Assembly: GCF_023661085.1 (NCBI RefSeq)
Contig: NZ_JAHDJT010000028.1
Location: forward strand, 1 to 11,441
Length of the DNA: 11,441 nt
Direction of reading: 5' to 3'
Source: Wolbachia pipientis
Lineage (GTDB): Bacteria > Pseudomonadota > Alphaproteobacteria > Rickettsiales > Anaplasmataceae
Shown here: in pieces, positions 1 to 7,759 of the stretch
Numbering within the stretch: the stretch's first letter is position 1
Layout: every line of letters begins with the position of its first letter
Program-made: the position numbers and the translations under genes
Notes under the pieces: generated by a model
Seen by the model: only the letters and a program-made list of their open reading frames with translations
What the model was told of the DNA's origin: nothing
Databases searched by the model: none

Positions 1-5
1 GTTCT

Positions 6-112
6 CTTGTCATTTTAACCTGTACAGATTGGGAAGTTAAACAAATAGCTTCAGTGCTATAACAAGGGTAACGGCGGAGGTTGTCAAGTAGTTTTTTTTC
101 TACTGGATGACG
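6..112 (-). repeat. Left arm of window-spanning inverted repeat
   Basis: Positions 6-90 match the reverse complement of 11350-11434 without gaps, with 9 differences in 85 bases by hand alignment. The match resumes more loosely to about 112 through a shared GTCATCCA-GTAG segment, after a stretch that is about 20 bases shorter here than in the right arm. Read on the minus strand the arm is an open frame (LLDNLRRYPCYSTEAICL, then SQSVQVKMTRE), in the same frame as the end of the decayed transposase-like sequence beside it. Within the best-conserved codons, from the GAA of the STEA peptide outward, the two arms differ only at third positions (AAA/AAG, AGA/AGG). This suggests a dispersed, formerly coding repeat, probably of insertion-sequence origin. 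Confidence 0.8.
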
Positions 113-258
113 TTATAACTTTTTTCCACTTTCGTCTGTCCGCTTTCTGTGTAGTGGAATTGGTGGTGCATCCCAGTTAGTAATTTTATAATTATAACCC
201 ACGCTTCCAGGCTTTTTTTGACCAAAAACCTCCTGCTTCCTTACGCCTTTTTCTCCCA

Positions 259-270
259 CTCATATAAAGC
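259..270. repeat. Target-site duplication, left copy (12 bp)
   Basis: CTCATATAAAGC lies immediately outside the left terminal inverted repeat of the 195-bp element and is repeated exactly at 466-477 outside its right end. An identical 12-base direct repeat touching both ends of a perfect inverted repeat is strong evidence of transposition and gives the exact insertion point. Confidence 0.9.
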
Positions 271-465
271 CATACGCGTCAAGTTAAGGAAAAGTGACAT
301 AAGGAGGGAAGAAGATGATATAAAAAACTATTTAAATATTAAGTAGTTAAGTTAATAATTTATCTTATTTTAGGTAAGAATTTCCTAAAAAATAAATGAA
401 ACAAATAAGACATCCTCTTTAAATGTTGTTATATTTTGCAGCATTTCCTTAACTTGACGCGTATG
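271..465. mobile_element. 195-bp miniature inverted-repeat element (MITE-like)
   Basis: The element starts CATACGCGTCAAGTTAAGG and ends with the exact reverse complement. The terminal inverted repeats are 22 bp (271-292 and 444-465) with no mismatch, and a 12-bp duplication flanks them. There is no transposase gene inside. Near the left end a strong ribosome-binding sequence (AGGAGG, 302-307) precedes ATG-ATA-TAA (315-323), as if the 5' leader of a full-length transposase gene were kept after internal deletion. A small central hairpin (TTTTAGG at 368-374 with CCTAAAA at 384-390) is also present. A 12-bp duplication is in the range known for IS4/IS231-type elements, so an IS4-type parent is a reasonable guess, not a demonstration. 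The perfect repeats and duplication suggest recent movement. Confidence 0.85.
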
Positions 466-477
466 CTCATATAAAGC
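466..477. repeat. Target-site duplication, right copy (12 bp)
   Basis: This is the exact second copy of CTCATATAAAGC, touching the right terminal inverted repeat of the miniature element. Joining 1-270 to 478 onward rebuilds a continuous helix-turn-helix reading frame on the minus strand, which confirms the empty-site structure. Confidence 0.9.
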
Positions 478-525
478 TGTCTCGCCAATTTTAAACCTTC
501 TGGCAACACCTGCTACGCTTTCTCC

Positions 526-1476
526 TCAATACTTTCTATAAACCTTCAAATATTCTGGCACTATATTTTCAATTGACACTGGACGGATTTTTATTGTTTC
601 AAGATCAGTTGATTTTTCGATTGAGCTACTCATCATAACTTTCACCTGATCTCTAGTAAGCATGGGGTTTGTATTACCGGTTATAGGCTTCAGCAACATA
701 GAAATGATCCTACTTTCTAAGAAAAAAGCTATTAACTTTGCCATTGGAAAAGATACGTTGACTAACAAGCACTTTCTGTTAGTAACATTCAAAATAAACT
801 TTAATAGGCTTTTAAAAGAATAGATCTTTGGTCCGCCTATATTGTAGATTTTCTTATCTTTTTTGTTAAGGTTGATGATACGATATACCACTTCAGCTAG
901 GTCAGTTACACATATCGGCTGAAATTTAGTTGTTCCACCACCAATTAGCGGCAAAAAAGGAAGAATTGTCGCTAGCTTCGCAAATTTATTAAAGAAACTA
1001 TCTTCTTTGCCAAATACAAGACTGGGCCTAATTATTATTGCTTCTGGAAATGCTGAAGTTACAGCTTTTTCACCTTCCAATTTACTTTGGGCATATTTTG
1101 ACAGCTTGTTATTTTCTACCCCCATAGCAGAAAAATGTATCATCATGGGTACATTTTTTGTCTTTGCAGCTCTTGCTATTCTTTCAGCTATGCCAACATG
1201 AATGGCATAGAAATCATGCTTTTTTGTCTCATGTAATATTCCTACTAAGTTTATGACTGCATCACATCCCTCCATACTTTCCAAAATTGATTTTTCATTA
1301 AAAAAATCGCCTTTAAGTACTGATATTTGCCCTAAATTTCCACATAGTTTCAGGCAAGCAGCTTTTTCCTGGTCACAAGTAAATATTCTTATTAAATACC
1401 CCGCTGCTGCCAGGCGCCTTACGATGTGTTTTCCTATAAACCCTGTTCCACCAAAAATAACTATACGTTTTGTCAC
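526..1476 (-). CDS. NDUFA9-like NAD(P)-binding epimerase/dehydratase family protein (complex I-associated type)
   Basis: This 316-aa atypical short-chain dehydrogenase/epimerase has an N-terminal Rossmann fold with the dinucleotide motif GGTGFIG (residues 9-15), Ser116 in the FSAMGV segment, and a YxxxK pair (Tyr128, Lys132). The stretch IRPSLVFGKEDSFFNKFA (149-166) is typical of the NDUFA9-like branch, which in mitochondria is an accessory subunit of complex I; bacterial members are usually annotated as complex I NDUFA9 subunit family proteins. No membrane segment is evident. The start is GTG; an in-frame TAA lies a short way upstream with no ATG between, and there is no clear ribosome-binding site. 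It lies 48 bp downstream of murF on the same strand and is probably co-transcribed. Its stop codon directly abuts the transposase-like remnant in the same frame, so the native C-terminus may have been slightly altered. The enzymatic substrate is unknown. Confidence 0.88.
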   Translation of the reverse strand: MTKRIVIFGGTGFIGKHIVRRLAAAGYLIRIFTCDQEKAACLKLCGNLGQISVLKGDFFNEKSILESMEGCDAVINLVGILHETKKHDFYAIHVGIAERIARAAKTKNVPMMIHFSAMGVENNKLSKYAQSKLEGEKAVTSAFPEAIIIRPSLVFGKEDSFFNKFAKLATILPFLPLIGGGTTKFQPICVTDLAEVVYRIINLNKKDKKIYNIGGPKIYSFKSLLKFILNVTNRKCLLVNVSFPMAKLIAFFLESRIISMLLKPITGNTNPMLTRDQVKVMMSSSIEKSTDLETIKIRPVSIENIVPEYLKVYRKY

Positions 1477-1524
1477 GATTAAAACTTCTAATAACTTAAC
1501 CCTAAATTAATACAGTAGTTTTAT

Positions 1525-2901
1525 TTAATATTCTACTATGAATCTCTGTACTATAAGATCCATTTTCATTCCACGTGAGCCTTTAACTAGAATTACATCA
1601 TTACTCTGAACAATATTAGCTAAATCACTTTTCAATTGATTGGAATCATTAAAATGCGTGCCTTTTATATTGCTTGGCAAAAGCCTGTGCAATTCTAACA
1701 TAAATTTACCGACTGTATAAACTTTACTCACACCACATTCTGCGATAAAATCAAGCAGCTCCGTATGAAATGCTACGCTTTCATTACCAAGTTCTAGCAT
1801 ATCGCCGAGTAATGCTACTTTTCTCCGATTAAAATATGTACCTAAAGCCCTTATTGCAGCTTTCATTGAAGCAGGATTGGCGTTATAGGAATCATCAATC
1901 AAATATACGCTCTTTCCATTGTATTCAGCTTTGTGAACGCTACCTCTACCTTTGGTTACACTAAAATTCTTAAGTGCAAGTGGTAATTTCGACAAATCAA
2001 GACCGAGACTTTGCACAACTGCTGCAACAGCCAACACAGAGTATGCAAAATGTTCGCCTTGCGCAGGTAAACTACAGTCTATGATCAGATTATTATTCAG
2101 TCTAATTTTTAAATCCAGCCTGCTATCGTTTCTTATTAGGTCTAATAAATGAACAGTAGCGCTTCTATCTTTACCAAAACTTATTATATCTCTATCGGCA
2201 CGTGATGAGAGATAGTCATAATATTTATTATCTCTGTTCAAAACCAAAGTACCGTTATTTTTCATGCCATACAGAACTTCCAATTTTGCTTGTGCAATAT
2301 CAAGTAGCGACGAAAAATTCTCAACATGTGCAGGCTCTACGTTGATAATAACCGCGATATCAGGATTACTAATCTTCGATAACTCTTTTATTTCACCAGC
2401 TTTATTCATTCCCATTTCAAGAATTAAGTACTGGCAACTTTCCGGAGCTTTCAGAACTGTCAAAGGCAATCCTATATTATTATTCAAGTTCCCTTCGTTT
2501 ACATGAGACACTCCATATTGCGATAAAACAGTGTGCAGCATGTCCTTTGTAGTGGTTTTCCCGACAATACCTGTAATTGCAATAATTTTAGCATTAACAA
2601 GAACATTTCTAATGTAATATGATGCCATATCATGCAAAGCTTTGAGAGTATCTTGCACAACAATCAGGGGAAGATTTCTACATTTGCCTTCGCTTACTAC
2701 TGCAGCTGCTGCCCCTTTTAAAAATGCTTCATGTAAAAAATCATGTCCATCAAAATTCTCTCCCTTGAGAGCAATAAATACATCACCTTCTTTTATGCTT
2801 CTTGTATCTGTTGAAATATTCGAGCTATGTACCCAATTACAACTATCCACTTTTCTTCCGCCAGTAGCATCGATGATATTATTTGCGTTCCACTTGAACA
2901 T
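1525..2901 (-). CDS. murF: UDP-N-acetylmuramoyl-tripeptide--D-alanyl-D-alanine ligase
   Basis: MurF adds D-Ala-D-Ala to UDP-MurNAc-tripeptide in the cytoplasm, using ATP, to complete the pentapeptide precursor of lipid II. The 458-aa length is normal for the family. Domains in order are an N-terminal substrate-binding domain (STDTRSIKEGDVFIALKGENFDGHDF, split as STDTRSIKEG at about 30 and FIALKGENFDGHDF at 42-55), a central ATPase domain with P-loop TGIVGKTTT (110-118), EMGMNKAGEI (162-171) and Lys206 in the position of the carbamylated lysine, and a C-terminal ligase domain with DDSYNANP (336-343), LGDMLELG (365-372) and KGSRGMKMD (440-448). The third P-loop residue is Ile where Thr or Ser is usual. 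ATG is preceded by AAGG (complement of 2909-2912) at 8-nt spacing. Other cell-wall genes are absent nearby; Wolbachia relatives are known to keep lipid II synthesis without a classical wall. Confidence 0.96.
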   Translation of the reverse strand: MFKWNANNIIDATGGRKVDSCNWVHSSNISTDTRSIKEGDVFIALKGENFDGHDFLHEAFLKGAAAAVVSEGKCRNLPLIVVQDTLKALHDMASYYIRNVLVNAKIIAITGIVGKTTTKDMLHTVLSQYGVSHVNEGNLNNNIGLPLTVLKAPESCQYLILEMGMNKAGEIKELSKISNPDIAVIINVEPAHVENFSSLLDIAQAKLEVLYGMKNNGTLVLNRDNKYYDYLSSRADRDIISFGKDRSATVHLLDLIRNDSRLDLKIRLNNNLIIDCSLPAQGEHFAYSVLAVAAVVQSLGLDLSKLPLALKNFSVTKGRGSVHKAEYNGKSVYLIDDSYNANPASMKAAIRALGTYFNRRKVALLGDMLELGNESVAFHTELLDFIAECGVSKVYTVGKFMLELHRLLPSNIKGTHFNDSNQLKSDLANIVQSNDVILVKGSRGMKMDLIVQRFIVEY

Positions 2902-2942
2902 AATTTAGCCTTAAAGCAAATTGAACAATAAAAGTAGCGAAA

Positions 2943-2970
2943 ATACTACATGCTTAAGAAAATTTGTAAA
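2943..2970 (-). promoter_or_regulatory. Probable promoter of murF-epimerase
   Basis: On the minus strand, TTTACA (complement of 2965-2970) is followed after 16 bp by TAGTAT (complement of 2943-2948). This is a five-of-six -35 match and a four-of-six -10 match, which would start transcription about 35 nt ahead of the murF ATG. AT-rich DNA yields such matches by chance, so confidence is moderate. Confidence 0.4.
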
Positions 2971-2976
2971 TAATAG

Positions 2977-3005
2977 TTGCAATCCCTATGAATTCATCTT
3001 ATAAT
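2977..3005 (+). promoter_or_regulatory. Sigma70-type promoter for the 3086-6949 operon
   Basis: TTGCAA (2977-2982) and a perfect TATAAT (3000-3005) are separated by exactly 17 bp, the optimal spacing. Transcription would begin near 3012, giving a leader of about 75 nt before the ATG at 3086. It is the best promoter in the window. TTGCAA is its own reverse complement and sits between this promoter and the proposed murF promoter. Confidence 0.65.
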
Positions 3006-3074
3006 AGATATAGAAGTTTAAATGTTTTCATTTATAATTTAGGGTATATTATAGTATTTGGTATGGGAATACTT

Positions 3075-3080
3075 AGGAGG
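3075..3080 (+). promoter_or_regulatory. Strong ribosome-binding site
   Basis: AGGAGG lies 5 nt ahead of the ATG at 3086. It fixes that start and is the strongest such site ahead of any gene here; most other genes in the window have weak ones. Confidence 0.85.
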
Positions 3081-3085
3081 TACGT

Positions 3086-4153
3086 ATGGCAGATATCTGG
3101 GCTAAAATAGGCGGGGCAGTTAAAAAAGGGGCAAGAGCTACAAAAGACGTGTTTTTTCTTGTGCCTAAAGCACTCATTTACCCTATAAAGAAGCCGTTTG
3201 CTTCATGGGGTGAAACGAAACATGATGCCAAAGTTTCATTAAAGGAAGCTGTTGGTATGGATGTGCCTGAAAAAGAAAAGAAATATGACCCACCTATAGA
3301 AACAACAGAAGCTAGCAAGAATCTCGGCGTAGAAATAATAAGCTATAAAGATGGGAAAATAAAATTTTTAGCGTCAAGAACTTTGACGGGAGATATACCT
3401 TACTTGACGCCAGAACAATTAGATAAAATAAAAGAACTAAATCTAAATAAGGAAAATAAGCATTCAAGCATAGCTGTTTTTAAAGAAGAAAACAAAGTTG
3501 TAATTGAAGTTGATGTTGAGAAAATTACCAAAAAAATTAAAGATGCTTCTGAACACAAAGGAAAGAGTCCAGAGGAGATCAAAAAGCTTGTTATTGAAGG
3601 AATTTATGGTGAGGTTGATCGCAATCTCAAAGGCCTAGCAAAAATCACTGGTGGAGAGTTTAAAGTTCACACAGACCGAAAATTGCTATATGGTATTGCG
3701 GAAAAATTGTATCGAGAGTATGATAGTCAGGACAAATCAGCAGAAGCTGAAAAGTCACCAGAGCAGCCTTCAGAAACTGTAGTACCTAGTCATAAGAAAC
3801 AACAGCTACCAGAAACAAAACTTATAGAACCTGCAAGTAATAAAAAGTCATCAGAGCAGCTATCAAAAATTGCAGTACCTAAAAAGCCATCAAACACTCT
3901 GGAATCCCTAGAGCCTAATGAGGTTATCACTCAAAACAATATGACCAATCCTTGGGAAATGTATCATGTAAAAGCTAAAAAAACTACTTTCAAAGATACG
4001 GAGTTACCACAACATATAGAAAACCAAGTGAGAAAATTTACTAGTAATGAGACTAGAAATTTTCTACGTTTTGAAGGAAATGCCTCTAATAATGAAACGA
4101 AGGAACCGTCATCTACGCCTTTTGTGAAAGAACAAGAAAAAAGAGGAAAATGA
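3086..4153 (+). CDS. Unrecognised 355-aa charged protein heading the nuo-mdh operon
   Basis: I do not recognise this protein. Visible features: a basic, partly amphipathic N-terminus (1-56) with one short hydrophobic patch, VFFLVPKALIYPI (22-34), too short for a convincing membrane span; a middle part (about 70-212) of mixed charged and hydrophobic segments that could fold (LTPEQLDKIKEL, 107-118; SPEEIKKLVIEGIYGEV, 161-177); and a Pro/Ser/Lys/Glu-rich, probably disordered tail (about 213-355) with two related blocks, KSPEQPSETVVP (223-234) and KSSEQLSKIAVP (254-265). It has no cysteine and no signal peptide. Promoter and ribosome-binding site are both strong, so it is probably well expressed. 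The next gene starts 9 bp after its stop. The tail ends in a basic stretch (VKEQEKRGK); charged C-termini occur in type IV secretion substrates of this family, but that is only a speculation. A structural, membrane-associated or complex I-linked role is equally possible. Confidence 0.85.
   Translation: MADIWAKIGGAVKKGARATKDVFFLVPKALIYPIKKPFASWGETKHDAKVSLKEAVGMDVPEKEKKYDPPIETTEASKNLGVEIISYKDGKIKFLASRTLTGDIPYLTPEQLDKIKELNLNKENKHSSIAVFKEENKVVIEVDVEKITKKIKDASEHKGKSPEEIKKLVIEGIYGEVDRNLKGLAKITGGEFKVHTDRKLLYGIAEKLYREYDSQDKSAEAEKSPEQPSETVVPSHKKQQLPETKLIEPASNKKSSEQLSKIAVPKKPSNTLESLEPNEVITQNNMTNPWEMYHVKAKKTTFKDTELPQHIENQVRKFTSNETRNFLRFEGNASNNETKEPSSTPFVKEQEKRGK
3750..3880 (+). repeat. In-frame imperfect direct repeat (2 x 38 bp) within the 355-aa protein gene
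   Basis: Positions 3750-3787 and 3843-3880 match at 32 of 38 bases, offset by 93 bp (31 codons). They encode the two EQ-containing Ser/Pro-rich blocks of the tail. The in-frame offset suggests the disordered tail grew by duplication of a 31-residue unit that has since diverged. Confidence 0.7.
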
Positions 4154-4162
4154 CCTTAAAGT

Positions 4163-4531
4163 ATGAGCAATGACAATTACGACGACGGTAACATTTTTGC
4201 TCAAATATTAAGAGGTGAGTTGCCTTGCGAGAAGGTGCACGAGAATGAGAGTGTGTTGGCATTTTATGATAAGTATCCTGACGCACCAGTTCATATTTTA
4301 GTCATACCAAAAAACCAGTATATTTCATATGACGATTTTATCCTAAAAGCCTCTGCAGAGGAAATTGTAAGTTTCTTTAAAACCGTAAGAGAGATAACAC
4401 ATAAATACAATCTAGAAAAAACAGGGTACAGATTAGTTACTAACTACGGTGAAAATGGAGAACAAGTTATACCACATTTTCACATGCATATTTTAGGTGG
4501 CAAAAGATTAGGAAAGCATGTAAGTTTGTAG
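4163..4531 (+). CDS. HIT-family (histidine triad) nucleotide hydrolase, HINT-like
   Basis: HIT proteins are small cytoplasmic dimers that hydrolyse nucleotide phosphoramidates or dinucleoside polyphosphates. This 122-aa protein has the normal length of the single-domain HINT type. The N-terminal NIFAQILRGELPCEKVHEN (10-28), the strand region FYDKYPDAPVHILVIPK (34-50) and the C-terminal triad PHFHMHILGGK (His105, His107, His109) are all intact, so it should be active. It starts 9 bp after the preceding gene and ends 25 bp ahead of nuoA. The ribosome-binding site is weak, which fits translation within an operon. The true substrate cannot be read from the sequence. Confidence 0.93.
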   Translation: MSNDNYDDGNIFAQILRGELPCEKVHENESVLAFYDKYPDAPVHILVIPKNQYISYDDFILKASAEEIVSFFKTVREITHKYNLEKTGYRLVTNYGENGEQVIPHFHMHILGGKRLGKHVSL

Positions 4532-4556
4532 TGTTGCTTTCTATATATTTTGTTAA

Positions 4557-4910
4557 ATGAGTGAATATTTAACCATAGTAATTTTTATCTGCGTATCAAT
4601 CATAGTATCTCTTACCCTGGGCGTGTTGCCGATGTTTCTTGCAGTGAGCAATCCTGATAGCGAAAAACTTTCTACATATGAGTGCGGCTTCAACCCTTTA
4701 TCAAGAGCAAGAAAGAATTTTGACATTAAGTTTTACTTAGTTTCAATATTATTTATAATATTTGACTTAGAAATTGCTTTTCTTTTTCCTTGGGCTGTTT
4801 CTTTATCTAAAATAAGTTATTGTGGATTTTGGTCTATGCTGATATTTCTTGCAATACTCACTATAGGCTTTATCTATGAGTGGTGCAAAGGTGCATTAGA
4901 ATGGGAGTAA
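4557..4910 (+). CDS. nuoA: NADH-quinone oxidoreductase subunit A
   Basis: NuoA is the small inner-membrane subunit of respiratory complex I (mitochondrial ND3). The 117-aa protein has three hydrophobic spans (about 4-30, 59-79, 89-108). The loop between spans 1 and 2 holds the family motif YECGF (41-45), with Cys43 at the position of the conserved loop cysteine, followed by [20 protein letters not shown] (51-70) with the acidic FDLE, and FLFPWAV (75-81). It is full length. It is followed 4 bp later by nuoB, whose GGGAG ribosome-binding sequence lies in the last nuoA codons, consistent with translational coupling. Confidence 0.97.
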   Translation: MSEYLTIVIFICVSIIVSLTLGVLPMFLAVSNPDSEKLSTYECGFNPLSRARKNFDIKFYLVSILFIIFDLEIAFLFPWAVSLSKISYCGFWSMLIFLAILTIGFIYEWCKGALEWE

Positions 4911-4914
4911 GTTT

Positions 4915-5430
4915 ATGACAGGTCAAATTCTATCTCACAATGATTGGGGTCGTTATAAGAAAGAAGGGTTTCTTGTCACTAAATTTGGTGATCTAATAGA
5001 TTATATAATGAATTGGGCAAGATCTGGCTCATTGTGGCCAATGACATTTGGTCTTGCATGCTGTGCAGTGGAGATGATGCACACTGCGTCCAGTCGTTAC
5101 GATCTTGATAGATATGGTATAATGTTTCGTGCAAGTCCAAGGCAAGCAGACGTTATGATTGTTGCTGGCACACTAACTAACAAAATGGCAGCGGCGTTGC
5201 GTAAGGTTTACGACCAAATGGCAGATCCGAAGTATGTTGTATCCATGGGAAGTTGCGCAAATGGTGGTGGTTATTATCATTACTCCTACTCAGTAGTCCG
5301 TGGTTGTGATAGAATTGTACCGGTTGACGTGTATGTTCCTGGATGCCCACCAACTGCCGAAGCGTTGCTATATGGGATGCTATGCCTACAAAATAAGATA
5401 AAACGAACTCAGAATGTACAACATGGGTAA
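4915..5430 (+). CDS. nuoB: NADH-quinone oxidoreductase subunit B
   Basis: NuoB (PSST in mitochondria) carries the terminal [4Fe-4S] cluster N2 that passes electrons to quinone in complex I. In this 171-aa protein the four cluster ligands are visible: Cys49 and Cys50 in [13 protein letters not shown], Cys114 in [12 protein letters not shown], and Cys144 in [14 protein letters not shown]. The block [20 protein letters not shown] (60-79) and Asp79 are family-typical. GGGAG (4903-4907) lies 7 nt ahead of the ATG. The end overlaps the start of nuoC. There are no anomalies and the length is normal for alphaproteobacteria. Confidence 0.98.
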   Translation: MTGQILSHNDWGRYKKEGFLVTKFGDLIDYIMNWARSGSLWPMTFGLACCAVEMMHTASSRYDLDRYGIMFRASPRQADVMIVAGTLTNKMAAALRKVYDQMADPKYVVSMGSCANGGGYYHYSYSVVRGCDRIVPVDVYVPGCPPTAEALLYGMLCLQNKIKRTQNVQHG

Positions 5431-5995
5431 AACTGCAAAGCATATACAAAAAAAGACCAAATGTGAATGCATTCAGCAAGGTGATGGTACTATTGTAATG
5501 TATTCAGCTTTAGATGATATTGAAAATCACTTACTCTTTCTGCGTGATGATGAGAAATGCAGGTTTGAATTATTAGTTGATATTTTTGGAGTTGATTATC
5601 CAGATAGAGAAAAACGTTTTGAGTTAATATACAACTTGCTCAGCATTGTGCATAACATCAGGGTACATATAAAGCTTCAGTTATACGAAAGTGATATGCC
5701 TCCAAGTGTGGCAAATATATTCAGTACAGCTTCATGGTTTGAGCGCGAAGTGTTTGATATGTATGGAATAGAATTCTCTGATCACCCCGATTTGCGTAGG
5801 ATTCTAACGGATTATGGATTCAAAGGCTATCCAATGTTGAAAGATTTTCCTCTCACTGGCTATGAGGAAGTTAGGTATGATATAGAAACAAAAAAGGTTG
5901 TGTATAATCCTATAGACTTGCCACAGGATTTTCGGATGTTTGACAGTTTATCCCCTTGGGAAGGTAAAGCTACAAAAGTAAATATAAAGGAGTAG
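5414..5995 (+). CDS. nuoC: NADH-quinone oxidoreductase subunit C (30 kDa subunit)
   Basis: NuoC is a peripheral-arm subunit of complex I that packs against NuoD and NuoB near the quinone site. The 193-aa protein has the family signature [22 protein letters not shown] (109-131 with one spacer residue), then [20 protein letters not shown] (131-150) and the C-terminal [12 protein letters not shown]. It is a stand-alone NuoC, not a NuoCD fusion. The start is uncertain: ATG at 5414 overlaps nuoB by 17 bp, and a second in-frame ATG at 5423 would give MGKTAKH with an 8-bp overlap. Neither has a clear ribosome-binding site, so coupling to nuoB is likely. Unlike the usual nuoABCD order, nuoD does not follow; mdh starts 3 bp after the stop. 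Confidence 0.96.
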   Translation: MYNMGKTAKHIQKKTKCECIQQGDGTIVMYSALDDIENHLLFLRDDEKCRFELLVDIFGVDYPDREKRFELIYNLLSIVHNIRVHIKLQLYESDMPPSVANIFSTASWFEREVFDMYGIEFSDHPDLRRILTDYGFKGYPMLKDFPLTGYEEVRYDIETKKVVYNPIDLPQDFRMFDSLSPWEGKATKVNIKE

Positions 5996-6954
<959 letters not shown>

Positions 6955-6958
<4 letters not shown>

Positions 6959-7752
6959 TAATTTTGTAAAATTTCATTAAGCTTAAGTTTCGCAAACAGC
7001 CTAAAAAAGTTGCTTGTAGTTACCTCTGCTACTTTATGGGGTGATTCATCCCATAATTTCGCCAGGCAATTCACAACATATTTTACCATTGCCGGCTCGT
7101 TTTGTTTCCCTCTGTAAGGCTCAGGTGACAGATACGGTGCATCAGTTTCAACTAAAACACGCTCACGTGGTACATCCTGCGCAATTCCTCTCAATAAACT
7201 AGCATTCTTAAAAGTAATAATTCCAGAAAATGAAATATACAATCCCAAATCCATAGCTTGATAAGCAAGCTCTCTCGAAGAAGTAAAGCAGTGCATTACT
7301 CCACTAAAAGTGCCATTCTTCATTTCTGACTTTAACATATCAATCATTTCATCATCAGCATTTCTAGTGTGAATGACTAAAGGCAATCCAGTTATTCTTG
7401 CCGCCTCTATGTGCAATACAAAGCTTTTTTTCTGATTGCTTCTGTTATTAGATTTATAAAAATCTAATCCGGTTTCACCGATGCTAATTACTTTTTGATT
7501 TTCGGTAAATTCAACTAGTTCATCAACACGTATACACTCACCGCTTTCTACAGTATTATCAAGTGGATGCACACCAACAGAGGAGTAAACGTAATCATAG
7601 GATGAAGAAATTTTTAACAACTTAGGAACATCATCAATGCTCACGCATATATTATGTAAAACTTTTACATCATTTTGCTCTGCCCTCGAAATTACTTTCA
7701 GTATTTCATCATCAGAAAAATAAATCAAATGGCAATGAGAATCTACTATCAT
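6955..7752 (-). CDS. tatD: TatD-family metal-dependent hydrolase/DNase
   Basis: TatD proteins are TIM-barrel, two-metal enzymes of the amidohydrolase superfamily with 3'-5' exonuclease activity on DNA and RNA, linked to DNA repair and RNA clean-up. With ATG at 7752 the protein is 265 aa, the usual size. Metal ligands are visible: His6 and His8 in IVDSHCHL, Glu93 in SIGETGLDFY, His128 in LVIHTRNADDE, His154 in GVMHCFTSS, and Asp204 in VETDAPYLSPEPYRGKQNEP. An upstream in-frame TTG at 7776 would add 8 residues and overlap rppH, but the family motif begins right at MIVDSHCH, so the ATG is preferred. It starts 7 bp after the rppH stop and is the last gene of the minus-strand operon. TatD, YcfH and YjjV types cannot be told apart here; the symbol is by family. 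Confidence 0.94.
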
Positions 7753-7759
7753 GAACTTA

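Larger units (their letters stand above)
113..525 (-). pseudogene. Decayed transposase-like helix-turn-helix fragment, interrupted by a miniature element
   Basis: Reading leftward from 525, the codons directly after the epimerase stop give GESVAGVARRFKIGETALYE, then WEKK. This has the look of the N-terminal helix-turn-helix of IS630-type transposases. The frame is broken by the 195-bp insertion at 271-465. When that insertion and one copy of its target duplication are removed the frame continues, then reaches a stop near 245, and a shift of frame restores a stretch containing KKPGSVGYNYKITNWDAPP that runs to a TAA at 113-115. No start codon, catalytic DDE residues or C-terminal half are present, so this is a remnant. 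The IS630 assignment rests only on the motif's appearance and is tentative; that it is a broken gene is well supported. Confidence 0.6.

Noticed and set aside
1007..1510. Plus-strand open frames of 64 and 85 codons opposite the epimerase gene
   Set aside because: They lie antisense inside a well-supported gene, have no family resemblance and no ribosome-binding site; they follow from codon bias of the real gene.
1952..2908. Plus-strand open frames of 66, 80 and 88 codons opposite murF
   Set aside because: They are antisense shadows of MurF, whose motifs are intact in the other strand.
5177..5479. 100-codon minus-strand open frame opposite nuoB
   Set aside because: It is antisense to highly conserved nuoB codons and has no recognisable motif or start signal.
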